A DNA stretch of 64,000 nucleotides from Tupaia tana (GCA_026018925.1 JAKSZU010000005.1:20632779-20696778); one strand, 5' to 3'; shown: positions 33,213 to 43,979, counted from the first letter of the stretch. Numbers and translations are program-made. Notes: generated from the sequence alone by a model not told the origin.

Positions 33213-35102
33213 GCCAAGGAAAGCTAATATTACCATGCTTTTAGCATAAATTTGGGGAAAAAATACCTGCAAGTCAGAAACCCAGTGGCTAAACTATTGC
33301 AATGCTTTTAGGTGATTACTGGAGAGGTTTAGAGTAAGGATGATGGCAGTGAAGTGGCAAGAAGAAGAGAGAAACCAGTGGGTGGTCATAAGTTTATCAT
33401 TGACGGTAGCTAAAAAGTCAGGAAAGAAAGAGAAATACAGTCAGGCATTTGCAATGTCTTAGAGAAATCTTTCATTGCTTACTTTTACCATCAGAGACTA
33501 GGGAAGAAGTTTCTATTTAACCGTTCTAGGAAAATGAAGGACTGTGAGTTTGATTATCCAATGGAATCGAGAAAAGCAAAAAGAGGTGTTTGGCAATATG
33601 ATAGACATGGTTAGAAGGAGCTCATGGATGCTCTGGCTGTGAAGTCCAGACTCCAGTCTCTGTTCTGTGGCATCTTTGAAGCTTTGCTAAACTAGTACCA
33701 GCCATGTTATCCCTTATGAAAAGACTTGATTACTGTCTAAAAAGGCAACATCCATCAAAACTTATAAGAGCAGATCTAAGCAAGAAAGTCATTATCATAG
33801 AAATATCATACATCAGTGGTAGTGGGCATGGTTTTTTCCATATTATAATGAGCGCTGATCAGAGCAGACCAGCAGAGCCATCTCAAAGCCCCTGTCCTGG
33901 GGAAGACTTTGCAGGTTTCCTTATCAGTGGTGTAACCTTGTGCCACAATTGCATCAGCATCACAAGATAATCTCCCAGGCTACTATCCTACTCCACATTC
34001 TACCCCTGCAATAAACATCGTAAATAAATACCATGGCTGTTTGCTTAGTTTGCTGGTTTTAAGAGTCTTCAGTTGCAAGAGGACCACATGGCCTTTGTAC
34101 AGTCCTTTGTTTGTCATTTCTAACAGAGTCTGAAGCTCCAGATTCTAGACAACTTGGAAGATTGCTTTTTTTCTCTAAGGTCAAGGTCAAGTCCACCTAC
34201 AACCTCATATAAATGTCTTTAGGCCACATGGAAAGGCAAAGAAGATCCTCTGGCTGAGACAATCATCCAAAACATTCCAACTGTTTCCACTCATGACCAG
34301 ATGTGGTTTGCTGGGATTCATAGCTTAGCAGCCAGTCACAAAGGCACTTGTTGGAAATGAGTAAGTTGGGAGAGAGGAAAGACTGGCCAACTTTGGCTTT
34401 GTATCTCCTTAGGCCCATTTCAGACTCAAGGAAACCTTATGTGTGTGGCTGAAGCCAGTCAGGTGCCAGCCCAATGGCACTTGTGGTAAAGGAGGCCATT
34501 CTTTGGAACAAGTAAAGGCCAAAATGCTGTTTTTAGAAGGAAAGTACTTCCAGGGCTGTATTGTGGCCTTTAACTTAATTAGTCGATTAAAATAAGAAAA
34601 TCTCTCAAAAGAATCATGCAAATAAAATGAGGTTGCTTCCAGGGAAAGAAAGGAGCCTTTTGCAATGCAGAAGCCAGAGGTGTGGGCATAATGTTTTCCA
34701 AAGAGCATAGTGAAAAGTTTTCAAAATTTATTTTTAGGTTCTCATTAGGTTCTTGTCTTGGGATTCTTCCAGTACCTATATAACAGACTGGAGAGGTAGG
34801 TCCTGCAGAAACACAAACGTTCCAATACTTAATCTTAGGTAAGAGTAAATAGGCAACACGTTTAACAATATTATGTGGAGCTTTTTAAATTTTTGTTTAT
34901 AATAGAGTGTATGTGTCCTGCATGTTTTAGGCAGACTAGGCTGGGAATTCGAATTTAAGTGGTACATGGGTTCCAGATCTGCAGTCTGACATACTATCAA
35001 CTGCCACAGAAGCTGGGCCTGGAGGGATTTTTTGTTTGTTTGTTTGTTTGATTGATTAATGGTATTAAGGCACCATGAAATTAAGAATATTGAAATATAA
35101 AT
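33213..35102. other. 1.9 kb repeat-poor block
   Basis: No repeats are recognised from about 33225 to 35100. It contains TCAAGGTCAAG (about 34181), TAATTAG (34576-34582) and ATGCAAAT (34616-34623), which fit nuclear-receptor, homeodomain and octamer sites by motif only. ORFs are short on both strands. A regulatory element is possible but unproven. Confidence 0.5.
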
Positions 35103-35346
35103 TTTTTTCAGAGAAATTTTTGCTAAAGGGCACGTGACTTGCCAGAGAGACAGAAAGCGAGAAATCACACCCCAGGAGACACAGCACCCTGCAATCCCTT
35201 CTCCTCCATTCTCCTCTTGGAATCAGGAATCGTGGGCATACATGCACATGTGCCAGGGATGAGTTTTAAGTCACCGGATCTGGGGCTTGAACCATGGTCA
35301 ACTATATGGGAGTCCAGAGACATAACCATTATGCCATCTGCTGGTG
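35103..35346 (-). mobile_element. SINE-A copy
   Basis: Minus orientation: 'agagaaatttttgctaaaggg', 'gaaagcgagaaatcacacccc', 'cctctt ggaatc' block, 'ggcttgaaccatggtcaac' over the B box and a head ending 'gccatctgctggt'. The 3' CT-rich block is shorter than usual. Confidence 0.85.
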
Positions 35347-35916
35347 TGAAAATATAAGATATTTTCAATAAACTGTACGGATCCTCTTTAAAACTAAAAT
35401 CTTTGCCTTTTCTATGGCAGTTATCCAATGTGAGGGTTCTAAAGCACTCTATCTAGTCAGTTCTAACATTTCTCTACTCTAGTGGATTTATATACAATCA
35501 TTAAACACGAAAACCTGTAATGAAGACTGAGGCAAAATAAGACAATAAATATATGAAGTATATAAATATTTATTTTCAGTGCTTCAAAAAAACATAAAGG
35601 ATATGAGTGTGTGTAGGGAGGAAACATGGTAAATTATGATGATCTATAATAATAATAATTAAACGTATTATATAATAAAAAAGCAAAGAAATTAATTCAT
35701 AAGACATATTAGACTGTCATTCTAATTTCTCACACTCCTAAGCATCTGCAACTGGCAAAAACAAGAATTTATTTTCCAGCTTGTTCTTTTCCCATAGTTT
35801 TAATTCATGCAATGATTCGTTAAACTTTAGTATTTTGGGACTTAGGTGATTTCATGACTAGTTTCTTCAGCCAAAATAGAAAATGGGTACAAAATTTTGC
35901 TTAGAAGGCATTTGGA
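35347..35916. other. Unassigned AT-rich DNA
   Basis: AT-rich with AATAATAAT at about 35649-35659. No gene is recognised. Confidence 0.5.
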
Positions 35917-36173
35917 GGGACCAGGAGTTGGTGTAATGGCTATGTGACTGGACTCCCATGTAGTCGATTGTGGCTTGAGTCCCGGGCCCGGTGGCTTAAA
36001 CTCATGCCAGGTACGTGTGTGCGTGTGCCCAACATCCCGAGAGAAGAATGGAGGAGAAGGGATTGCAGCATGGTCATCCCCGCTGGGGGTGGTTTCTCAC
36101 TTTCTGTCTCTTTGTCTCTCTCTGTCTTTCTAGTGAGTGCCTGTGCCCTATAGCAAAAACCTCTAAAAAAAAA
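35917..36173 (+). mobile_element. SINE-A copy with perfect target duplication
   Basis: Starts 'gggaccaggagttggtg', with a changed A box (TGGTGTAATGG) and a B box GGCTTGAGTCC. Later parts are standard and end CCTATAGCAAAAACCTCTA. AAGGCATTTGGA at 35905-35916 is repeated exactly at 36174-36185. Confidence 0.92.
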
Positions 36174-36427
36174 AAGGCATTTGGAAAAACTTATCATATA
36201 CATACATAAGATGTTTTAATGTCTACTGGTCAAGTATTTTCTCCTCTACTGAGTTTCTTTTACTCATTGAGTCTTTGGGTCTTATTAAATGTACTTACTT
36301 TTGTAGTTACCCATCGTAAATTTTTCTTTCAGTATTGATATTTGTTAGAGTGTAAAGAAACCCAGCCCCTTGAAAGATGTTAAAGATTATTAGGCACTTT
36401 AAAATATTTGAAACAAAATATACTTTT

Positions 36428-37443
36428 TAAAAAATTTTTATTTATTTATTTATTTATTTATTTACATTCATTCACTGTACATCATTATAGCATACAAAAT
36501 GAGATTTTTCCATTCACAGTGCACTGTATATTGGCTCAATCAAGCACATCAAGATGTGTTATTGTCAACACATAATTTTCTATTTCTTGTTTTCTGTATA
36601 TTTTGCCTTTTTTCCCATCCTTGATTCCCTAGCTCACCCTCTGCCATCTCCCACCCACCTCCCACATTGTGTCTGGTATCTATTGTTGCTTTCTCTGCCT
36701 CCCCTATTTTATTGTTTCACTAAATATCTTAATAAATCTAAATATTTTCAATAGCAAGCACAGCTGAAATATGCATATCCATGAACACAAGTCTGACTTT
36801 AGGCATAAACCTCAGTGAGTAGAATGAACATACTATAAAGTAGCACCTACCTAGGGCTATATAGCTTACTGCAGTCATCAGATAAGTATTTTTAATGCCC
36901 TTTTTTTTCTGAAAAATTTTTTTCTATTAATTTACATTCATTCCCTGAACATCATCACAACATACAAAATGTGGTTTCCCATCTAGAATAAACTGGATAG
37001 TGGTTTAATCATGCATGTTATCATCTATAATATTCCATTTCTACTTTCATGTATATATATTTTTACCCCATGTCTGACCCTCTGCCCTATTCCACTCTCT
37101 TATTACACTATCTCTGCTGTCTACAGTTATCTTCAATTCCTTTTCTCCCGACATTTCATTGATCACACAATATCATAAGTAATCTAACTATTTACAATAG
37201 CAAGTTCAGCTGATGGTTTCAAGAAAAGCAGTTTTGAACTGGTAAGGATATTTCCTTGAAACTTAAGGTTTCAAGGTTAGTATTCTGTTCAAATATTAGG
37301 TACATGAATCCATTGACAGCTCAAGACAGGACAAAAATCCTTAAAACCGGACAACAAAGCTTAGAAGAAAAGCAGCAATATTTTAGTCAAGTCATAGAAT
37401 GCTGTTTCATCAGTTCAGTCTCATGTACTTAATTTTCTTCTGT
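36428..37443 (-). mobile_element. 1-kb L1-related element with dimeric 3' end
   Basis: GAAACAAAATATACTTTT at 36410-36427 recurs exactly at 37444-37461, so the 1016 bases between are one retroposed insertion. Its left edge (TTTA)n is the tail of a minus-strand element. Two related L1 3' untranslated units lie in tandem, at about 36440-36770 and 36920-37215, each with 'cattca-t-c-ctg-acatcat' and 'gcatacaaaatg' style blocks, a TC-rich stretch and AGCAAG..CAGCTGA. No coding frame is visible. Confidence 0.85.
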
Positions 37444-37499
37444 GAAACAAAATATACTTTTGTGTGACTTCTTTCTCCCTTACTGAGTAAACATAGGGA

Positions 37500-37600
37500 A
37501 ATCACAGAGTTCGTGGAAAATGCATATTATAGTAAAACTGTGCATAGGTTTCAAATTTTTTTTGCACCAAAATAAATGATCATCTTTATTGCCTTAGTTG
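37500..37600. repeat. Old unnamed repeat fragment
   Basis: GTTCGTGGAAAATGCATATT at 37509-37528 and the following 'ttttttttgcaccaaaataaa' suggest an old interspersed repeat. The first block resembles 17499-17531. Mariner-like ancestry is possible but not shown. Confidence 0.35.
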
Positions 37601-37632
37601 TATTTTGCTTGTTTGTGTGTTTGCTTCTTTTC

Positions 37633-37847
37633 AAGTTTTCTATAGGGCTTGTGTACTTGCTGGACAAAGAGAGAAAGTGAGAAATCATCTCCTGGGGGGG
37701 GGGGGGATAGCCACACCCCAATCCCTTCTTCTCCATTCTCCTCTTAGAATTTTGAGCATGCACACACATACACACAACGTGTTTTTCTCAAATTGAGTTA
37801 GCAATATGGGATCTAGCCTCTTTAACCACCATGCCATCAGCTGGCCC
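37633..37847 (-). mobile_element. SINE-C copy
   Basis: Minus orientation: 'gttttctatagggcttgtg', a G12 run after TCTCCT, 'ccttcttctccattctcctc', a weak B box region and a head ending 'gccatcagctggccc'. Diverged long form. Confidence 0.78.
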
Positions 37848-37925
37848 ACCACAAACTTTTATGTCTTCTCTTTGGTTGGTCACCAGGTATTTTGAGGATA
37901 ATTACATTGGAATATTTCTCATTTA

Positions 37926-37927
<2 letters not shown>

Positions 37928-37961
<34 letters not shown>
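37928..37961. repeat. Isolated poly-T of 34
   Basis: Thirty-four uninterrupted T. No SINE or L1 body is attached on either side: the plus-strand L1 starts later and has its own target duplication. It could be a tail-only insertion on the minus strand. Confidence 0.9.
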
Positions 37962-37964
<3 letters not shown>

Positions 37965-38028
37965 AAGACTCAATAGATGTTAGTAAAGAAAAGTTAATAT
38001 CCAAGGAGCTGGTTAAAAAGTATAGCAT

Positions 38029-40513
38029 GAATATAAACACAGAGATTCTCAACAAGATACTAGCAAATCATATCCAACAACTTGTAAAAAAGATTATACA
38101 TCATGATCAGGTAGGCTTTATTCCAGGAATGCAAGGTTGGTTCAATATATGCAAAACCATAAATGTAGTACACAAGCTTAACAGGAAAAAAGATAAAAAC
38201 CATATGATCATATCAATTGATGCAGAAAAAGCATTTGATAAGATACAACATCCCTTTATGATCAAGACTCTCAGCAAAATTGGCATAAGAGGGTCATTTC
38301 TCAATACAATAAAAACTGTCTATGAAAAACCCATAGGGAACATCATCCTATATGGGGAAAAGCTTTCATGGGTACAAGACAAGAATGCCCACTTTCTCCA
38401 CTCCTTTTCAATATAGTACTGGAAGTCCTTGCCAACACAATCAGAAAAGAGGAAAAAATAAAAGGCAATCAAATAGGAAAAGAAGAGGTGAAAATATCTC
38501 TATTTGCAGACGACTTGAAGTATACATAGAAGACCCAATGGTTTCCATGAAAAAATCCCTGGAAGCAATACATGGGTACAGTAAACCTGCAGGATACAAA
38601 ATCAACATACAGAAATCTATAGAATTTCTACATATGAACAGGCACACTGAGGTAGAACTGAAAAAAGTAACTCCATTTACCATAGCCACAAAAAGTATAA
38701 GATACTTAGGAATAAATCTAACCAAAAAAGTTAAAGACTCCACAAGGAAAACTATGAGAACTTAAAAAAGAAGAAATTGAAAATGACATAAAAACGTGGA
38801 AGGACATCCCATGCTTCTGGATTAGAAGAATTAATATAATCAAAATGGCAATTCTACCCAAATTAATCTACGTATTTAATGTAATCCCAAAGTACCAGAA
38901 ACATTCTTCACAGATCTAGAAAAGACAATCATGAAATTTGTCTGGAATCATAACAGATCCGGTATTGCCAGAGAAATCCTGCACAAGAAGAGTGAAGTGG
39001 GCAGGATCTCACTGCCAGACCCAAAAATATACTACAAAGCTATGATAATCAAAACAGCATGGTACTGGCAGAGAAACAGACATGCGGACCATTGGAACAG
39101 AATAGATTCCCCAGAAATAAATTCCCAAACATACAGTCAAATGATTTTTGACAGGGGATACCAGTCAATCCAGTGGGAAAAGGAAAACTTCTTCAACAAA
39201 TGGTGCTGGAAAAATTGGATTTCCTTCTGCAGAAAGATGAATCTGAACCCCTACCTCTCACCTTTGACAAAAATCAACTCAAGGTGGATCAAAGATGTAA
39301 ACCTAAGACCTCAAATTACAAAAATGCTCCTGGAAAACACTGGGGAAACTCTGGGAGATATTGGGGTAGGGAAAGACTTCTTAAATAAGACCCCTAAAGC
39401 ACAGTCGATAATCCCCAAAATAGTCAAGTGGGATTACATCAGACTAAGAAGTTTCTGTGTGGCAAAAGACACAGTAATTAGTGTGAATCAACAGCCCTCA
39501 GAATGGTAAAATATTTTTGTAAACCACATGTCAGGTAAAGGACTGATAACCAGAATACACAAGGAACTCAAGCAGCTGTTCCCAAAAAAAGATGATCAAC
39601 ACTATTAAAAGATGGGAGAATAAGTTGAAAAACCACTCTCTAAGGATGGCATTCGAATAGCCAAAAGACATATGAAAAAATACTCAACATCCCTCATTGT
39701 AAGGGAACTGCAGATCGAAACAACAATGAGATACCACCTAATCCCAGTCAGAATGACTATGATTAAAAAAATAAGAAATGATAAGTGCTGGTGGTGGGGG
39801 GTGGTGAAAGGGGAACTCTCTTACACTGCTGGTGAAAATGTAAATTGGTCCAGCCACTGTGGAGAACAATTTGGAGAGTCCTCAAAAATCTACAAATAGA
39901 ACTACCATATGATCCAGCAATCCCACTTCTTGGTATCTACCAAAAGGACAGAGAATTCTTAATTGGAATAATGCTTGCATGTCAATGTTTATTGTGGCAC
40001 TATTCACAAATGCTAAGATGTGGAATCAACCCAAATGCTCACAAACAGATGAATGGATTGAAAAACTGTGGCACATATACTTGATGAAATACTATTCAGC
40101 CATAAAAAACACCAAGACCCTGGCTTTTGACAGAAAGTGGAAGACTGTGGAAGATTTACTGCTGAGTGAAGCAAGCCAGGCTATGAAGGAGAGTCATTAT
40201 ATGTCCCCACTTAATATATACCAAGTGTCTGTACTCTATGACTGAAATTGATTGACTAAAGGATATAGAAACACAGTAAGCAGTTGTGAATATCAGATAT
40301 AGTGTTTGTGAAAGAGTAGGGTCTGAGGAAGAACATTTAGAAGAAAAATAGAGAGGCAAAGCATTAATGAGACAAAGAAATGTGGTATTATCTGTTGAAG
40401 GTAATTTTTTAGTATTATCAACTGGACTATGGAGAAATGTACACATGTTGGAATATTCACTTTGTAAGCTAAATAATGTGATTCAATTATAAAAGAACAA
40501 GAAATAAAAAATA
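38029..40513 (+). mobile_element. L1 LINE, 5'-truncated, ORF2 decayed
   Basis: AAAAAGTATAGCAT at 38015-38028 and AAAAAGTATAACAT at 40514-40527 bound a plus-strand L1 of about 2.5 kb. It retains ORF2 from the reverse transcriptase onward. The catalytic FADD motif is encoded at 38503-38514, followed by a stop at 38527. Frames shift after about 38370 and repeatedly later; longer open pieces are 38027-38416 and 38931-39509. ORF2 ends near 40245. The endonuclease, ORF1 and 5' region are absent. A 3' untranslated region of about 270 bases and an A-rich tail follow. Dead copy, fairly young by its target duplication. Confidence 0.92.
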
Positions 40514-40593
40514 AAAAAGTATAACATTATTTTTCATGCAAGTAAAAAAATTTTCTTTAGAAATGGTAAAAGTTCTCAAAAGATACTAGTATT

Positions 40594-40878
40594 GGGACCA
40601 GCCGTTAGCGTAATGGCTATGTCGCTGGACTCCCACGTAGTCGACCACAGTTCGAGTCCCGGACCCGGTGGCTTAAACTCACGCCGGGCACGTGTGCGTG
40701 CGTGCCCAAGATCCCGAGAAGAGAATGGAGGAGAAGGGATTGCAGCGTGGTTATCCCCCCTGGGGGGTGATTTCTCACTTTCTGTCTCTCTGTCTGTCTC
40801 TGTCTGGCGAGCGCACGCACCCTATAGCAAAAACCTCTCCAAAAAGAAGAAAAAAGAAAAAAAAAAAGAAAAAAAAAT
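40594..40878 (+). mobile_element. SINE-A copy, perfect target duplication
   Basis: Head GGGACCAGCCGTTAGCG with A box TAGCGTAATGG at 40606-40616 and B box AGTTCGAGTCC at 40649-40659. Many CpGs remain (ACGCCGGGCACGTGTGCGTG). The A-rich tail is long and mixed. AGATACTAGTATT at 40581-40593 recurs exactly at 40879-40891. Its plus orientation opposes the next SINE. Confidence 0.94.
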
Positions 40879-40910
40879 AGATACTAGTATTTTCTTCAAT
40901 ACTAATTCTT

Positions 40911-41172
40911 TTTTTTTTTTTTTTTTGAGAGGTTTTTCGCTATAGGGCGCGTACGCTCGCCAGACAGACAGAGAGAGACATAGAGACAGAAAGTGAGAAA
41001 TCACCCCCCAGGGGGGATGGTCACGCCGCAGTCCCTTCTCCTCCATTCTCCTCTCAGGATCTTGGGCATGTATGCACACGCGCCCGGCGTGAGTTGTAAG
41101 CCACCGGGTCCGAGACGCGAACCGCGGTCAACTACATGGGAGTCCAGCGACATAGCCATAACTGCTGGTTCC
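40911..41172 (-). mobile_element. SINE-A copy lacking an A box
   Basis: Minus orientation, CpG-rich and close to the preceding copy. CTTCAATACTAATTCTT at 40894-40910 recurs exactly at 41173-41189. In the head, 'cagttatggctatg' replaces the usual 'cagttagcgtaatggctatg', so about six bases of the A box are gone, although the insertion appears young. Confidence 0.93.
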
Positions 41173-41293
41173 CTTCAATACTAATTCTTGAGTTTAAATA
41201 ATTTCCAGATAAGTCTTCAAGTACACTAAAATGCTATCTTTGTGTTCAGCACTTCACAAACTTTCTAAGTCTAGCATTTCCTTTTATGATACA

Positions 41294-41440
41294 TGCCCAA
41301 GATCCCTTCTCATCCTGTGATCTTAGGCATGTATGCACATGTGCCTGTCATGAATTTAAAGTCACTGGGTCGAGGACTTGAACCACAGTCTGCCATTTGG
41401 GAGTCCAGCGGCATAACCACTGTGACATCTGCTGGTCCCC
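41294..41440 (-). mobile_element. SINE head-only fragment 1
   Basis: Keeps the head and the first part of the middle ('gatcttaggcatgtatgc', 'gaggacttgaaccacagtc', ending 'acatctgctggtcccc') but lacks the CT-rich block and tail. Confidence 0.8.
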
Positions 41441-41448
41441 TTATAAGA

Positions 41449-41533
41449 GTTTTAAGTCACCAGGTCTGGGACTGAACCATGGTCGACCATGTGGAAGTCC
41501 AGCAATATAACCATGATGCCCTCTGCTGGTCCC
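41449..41533 (-). mobile_element. SINE head-only fragment 2
   Basis: Only about 85 bases: 'gttttaagtcaccaggtctg', 'gactgaaccatggtcgacc', ending 'ctctgctggtccc'. No 3' half. Confidence 0.8.
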
Positions 41534-41554
41534 TGATAATGATATTTATAAATT

Positions 41555-41696
41555 TCTCCTCCATTCTCCTCTCAGGATTTCAGTCATCCACTCACATGTA
41601 TCTGGCATAAGTTTTAAGCTGCTGGGTCCAGGACTTCAACCATGCTCAACTACATGGAAGTCCAGTGACCTCACCATTATGCCATCTGCTGGCCCC
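41555..41696 (-). mobile_element. SINE head-only fragment 3
   Basis: Starts inside the middle at 'ttctcctccattctcctctc' and runs to a head ending 'gccatctgctggcccc'. The CT-rich block and tail are missing, as in the two fragments before it. Confidence 0.8.
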
Positions 41697-41880
41697 AATT
41701 TCCTCTTCTTATAAGAATCAGTCTCACTGGATTAGGACCTACCCTAATGACTCCATTATAACTTAATTACTTCTGTAAAGATGTGATCTCTAAATATGGT
41801 CCTATTTTGAGGTACTAGGGATTAGAATTTCAACAAATGAATTTTGAAAGGGGCTGTCGTTTAGACCGGAAAGTATTACA
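41697..41880 (-). mobile_element. MLT1-like LTR remnant (ERVL-MaLR)
   Basis: Antisense blocks: 'tcttcttataag', 'ggattaggacctaccctaatgactcc', 'acttaattacttctgtaaag', 'atctctaaatatggtcc', 'tgaggtactagggattag', 'tcaacaaatgaattttg'. The order matches the 5' half of MLT1-type LTRs. Non-coding. Confidence 0.75.
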
Positions 41881-42349
41881 GAGACATTTACAAGCTGATT
41901 AAAAGAAGGCGTTCAGTAAATAATAAGGTAGTCAGATGATTAGTGCTACGACAAAACACAGAGCTAGACAGGCAGTGAGGGCAAGGGAAAAGGAAACAAG
42001 TGGGTGCACAAAGGTTTGGCACTGGTCTAGGTAGTTCTCTGGTATATAGAAATGTGAGTAATCAATGTTTAGGATTTTGAGTAACAGGGCCACATTGGGT
42101 AGGCAGCATCACCAAGAACGTGGATAGTTTTTACTTCATGGGGTGCATAAATAACTAGGCTTTTTTGTGAAGACTTTGTTTTTTTTCTTCCTAAGGGTGG
42201 TGGGAGTATAAATGGCCTTCTTCTACATAAAATTAATGTATCAAGTAAACTCTTGAAGGACAAAGCTGAGACAAATAATGGTATTAAGTTATACAGGTAG
42301 AAGGCCATTGGCCGAGTTTCTACAAAAAGAACTTCAACTAAACTTACTG
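41881..42349. other. Unassigned DNA
   Basis: No gene is supported. The 113-codon minus-strand ORF at 42069-42410 is unrecognised and runs into the LTR-like block. Confidence 0.45.
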
Positions 42350-42685
42350 GGTAAGCAAAATGAAAACTGAACTTAGGTATAGCCAACAGCCAAATCTCAA
42401 CAAAACACAAGCAATAAAGCTTCAGCCAATCCCAGGGAGGCGACTCTTAGACAATCATAGGCAGTTAACTGACAAGACCATATCCAAATTAGGCAAATGC
42501 ATAGTTGTGGCCAATCGAGCTATCTCCATGCTTATTCCCCTTTTCTGTCTAGAAATACTCACTGCTCACCATGCAGTGAGCTCTCTGAAAGTCTTCTGAT
42601 TCGCAATGATGACTCATTCTACACTCAAGCAAACTCTGTTCAATTTAATCTGTCTAAGCCATTTCTTTGAACACTGGCTATACTA
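42350..42685 (+). mobile_element. Solo LTR remnant, ERVL-like
   Basis: The end part 'attcgcaatgatgactcatt' followed by CAAACTCTGTTCAATTTAAT and 'ctgtctaagcc' fits the 3' end of old ERVL-type LTRs; 'ctttt ctgtctagaaatac' upstream fits the promoter-proximal part. No internal viral sequence adjoins it. Confidence 0.5.
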
Positions 42686-43069
42686 TTTTGTATAAAATTG
42701 TAAAATGTTATATGTAAGATCAGTAGTGCAATGGCTCTGGAGAAATTATGATGATGTTACATAATGTATTTTGCATCTTTATGGATGGGGCCAGAAAAAG
42801 GCAGAAGAAGCTGGGATTCTGGGGCTCTGGGGAGAAATAAGATGAGGGAGAGTGCTCAGGTTGGAAGAGGAAGAGTCCCAAGGCTTCTGAGCTAAAGAGG
42901 GAAGTAGCCTACTGTGAATTCTCTGTGAAATGTTTTTTTCATTGGATTTTAGGAGTGATGCCTGAAATCCAGTTTTAGGGTTTTCCTTTCTGAACTATGC
43001 TTTTCTTAGGTTATCCCCAGGTCTTCAGTAGCCCTTTGGGAAACTGCTCTAGTCTGCCCTCATTTCTGT
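42686..43069. other. Unassigned DNA
   Basis: Purine-rich at 42790-42905. No gene or repeat is recognised. Confidence 0.5.
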
Positions 43070-43310
43070 TGTGAAATGGTAGTCAACTGTTGTTCATGTC
43101 CCAGACCTAGCAGCTTAAAACTCATACTGGGCATGTGTGCATGTATACCAAAAACCAGATACTGAAATGAAGGAAAGGGATTGGAACATGGACATTCCTT
43201 GGGGCATGGGGGGTGATTTCTTGTTTTCTGTCTCTCTGTCTCTCCATGTCTCTCAGGTGAGTGCATGCACTCTATGGCAAAAAATCTCTCTCAAAATAAA
43301 TAAATAAGTA
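43070..43310 (+). mobile_element. SINE-A/C copy, 5'-truncated
   Basis: Begins within the head at 'tgtgaaatggtagtcaactg', then B box-like TGTTCATGTCC, 'actgggcatgtgtgcatg', 'gaaatgaaggaaagggatt', 'gggggtgatttcttg', CT block, 'ctctatggcaaaaaatctc' and an AAATAAATAAA tail. Confidence 0.8.
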
Positions 43311-43776
43311 GAATAACAGGTTCATAATTTAAGTGAAAGCAAAGACCCAAGTAAGTAAGATGAGTGCAGAAGCATCCTTAACTTGAGGTTGTTTGCTGAA
43401 ATAGAACCTAAGTTTCTGTTTTGAAAGTCTCTTGGGCTGATGAAGACATGCATCAAAATCCAGAGCCTGCCCTTATGTCCAGTCCAATAAGAGCCCACTC
43501 CCTCTAACATGAGGATTTCACCATAGCTAAAACTGCCAATTCCTCCGGACTACCAAGAAGGTTATTTCGGTGCCAGAGAATGGACAGGAATAAAGAAAGC
43601 CTAAGAGAAGTGGTGGCCCAAACTGTTGTAGCTCACATACCTGGATAGTCCATGTGTAGTTGACATCAATTTAAAGACAACACAGATATTTTCCAGATGT
43701 CTTCCAGAAACAAAAATATTTATTCATAGGAGTGCATCTTTATTGAGGTTGTAAGTAAGTTAAAAATACATTTCCA

Positions 43777-43979
43777 GGACAGCAGATGGCATGGAGTTCA
43801 AGGCAGCTGGATCCTAGATGACCACAGTTCAAGTCCTGGAGCTGGTGGGATCTTAAGAGGGGAATGAAAGAGAATAGCTTACACTGTGGCCATCCTTTCT
43901 TAGGGGTGATTTCTCACTTTCCCTCTCTCTTCTGTCTGTTTACAGCAATCACACACATCCTACAGAAAAAAAAAAAAAT
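43777..43979 (+). mobile_element. SINE-C copy with middle deletion
   Basis: Head 'ggacagcagatggcatgg', B box region AGTTCAAGTCC, then directly 'gggatcttaagaggggaatg'. Part of the middle is missing. It ends 'catcctacagaaaaaaa'. Confidence 0.75.

Noticed and set aside
38352..38765. 137-codon ORF inside the L1
   Set aside because: It is an out-of-frame reading of ORF2; the true frame near 38360-38526 contains the FADD motif and ends in a stop.
40594..41696. CRISPR-like regularly spaced repeats
   Set aside because: The repeats are SINE copies of varied length and orientation with target duplications, in a mammalian genome.
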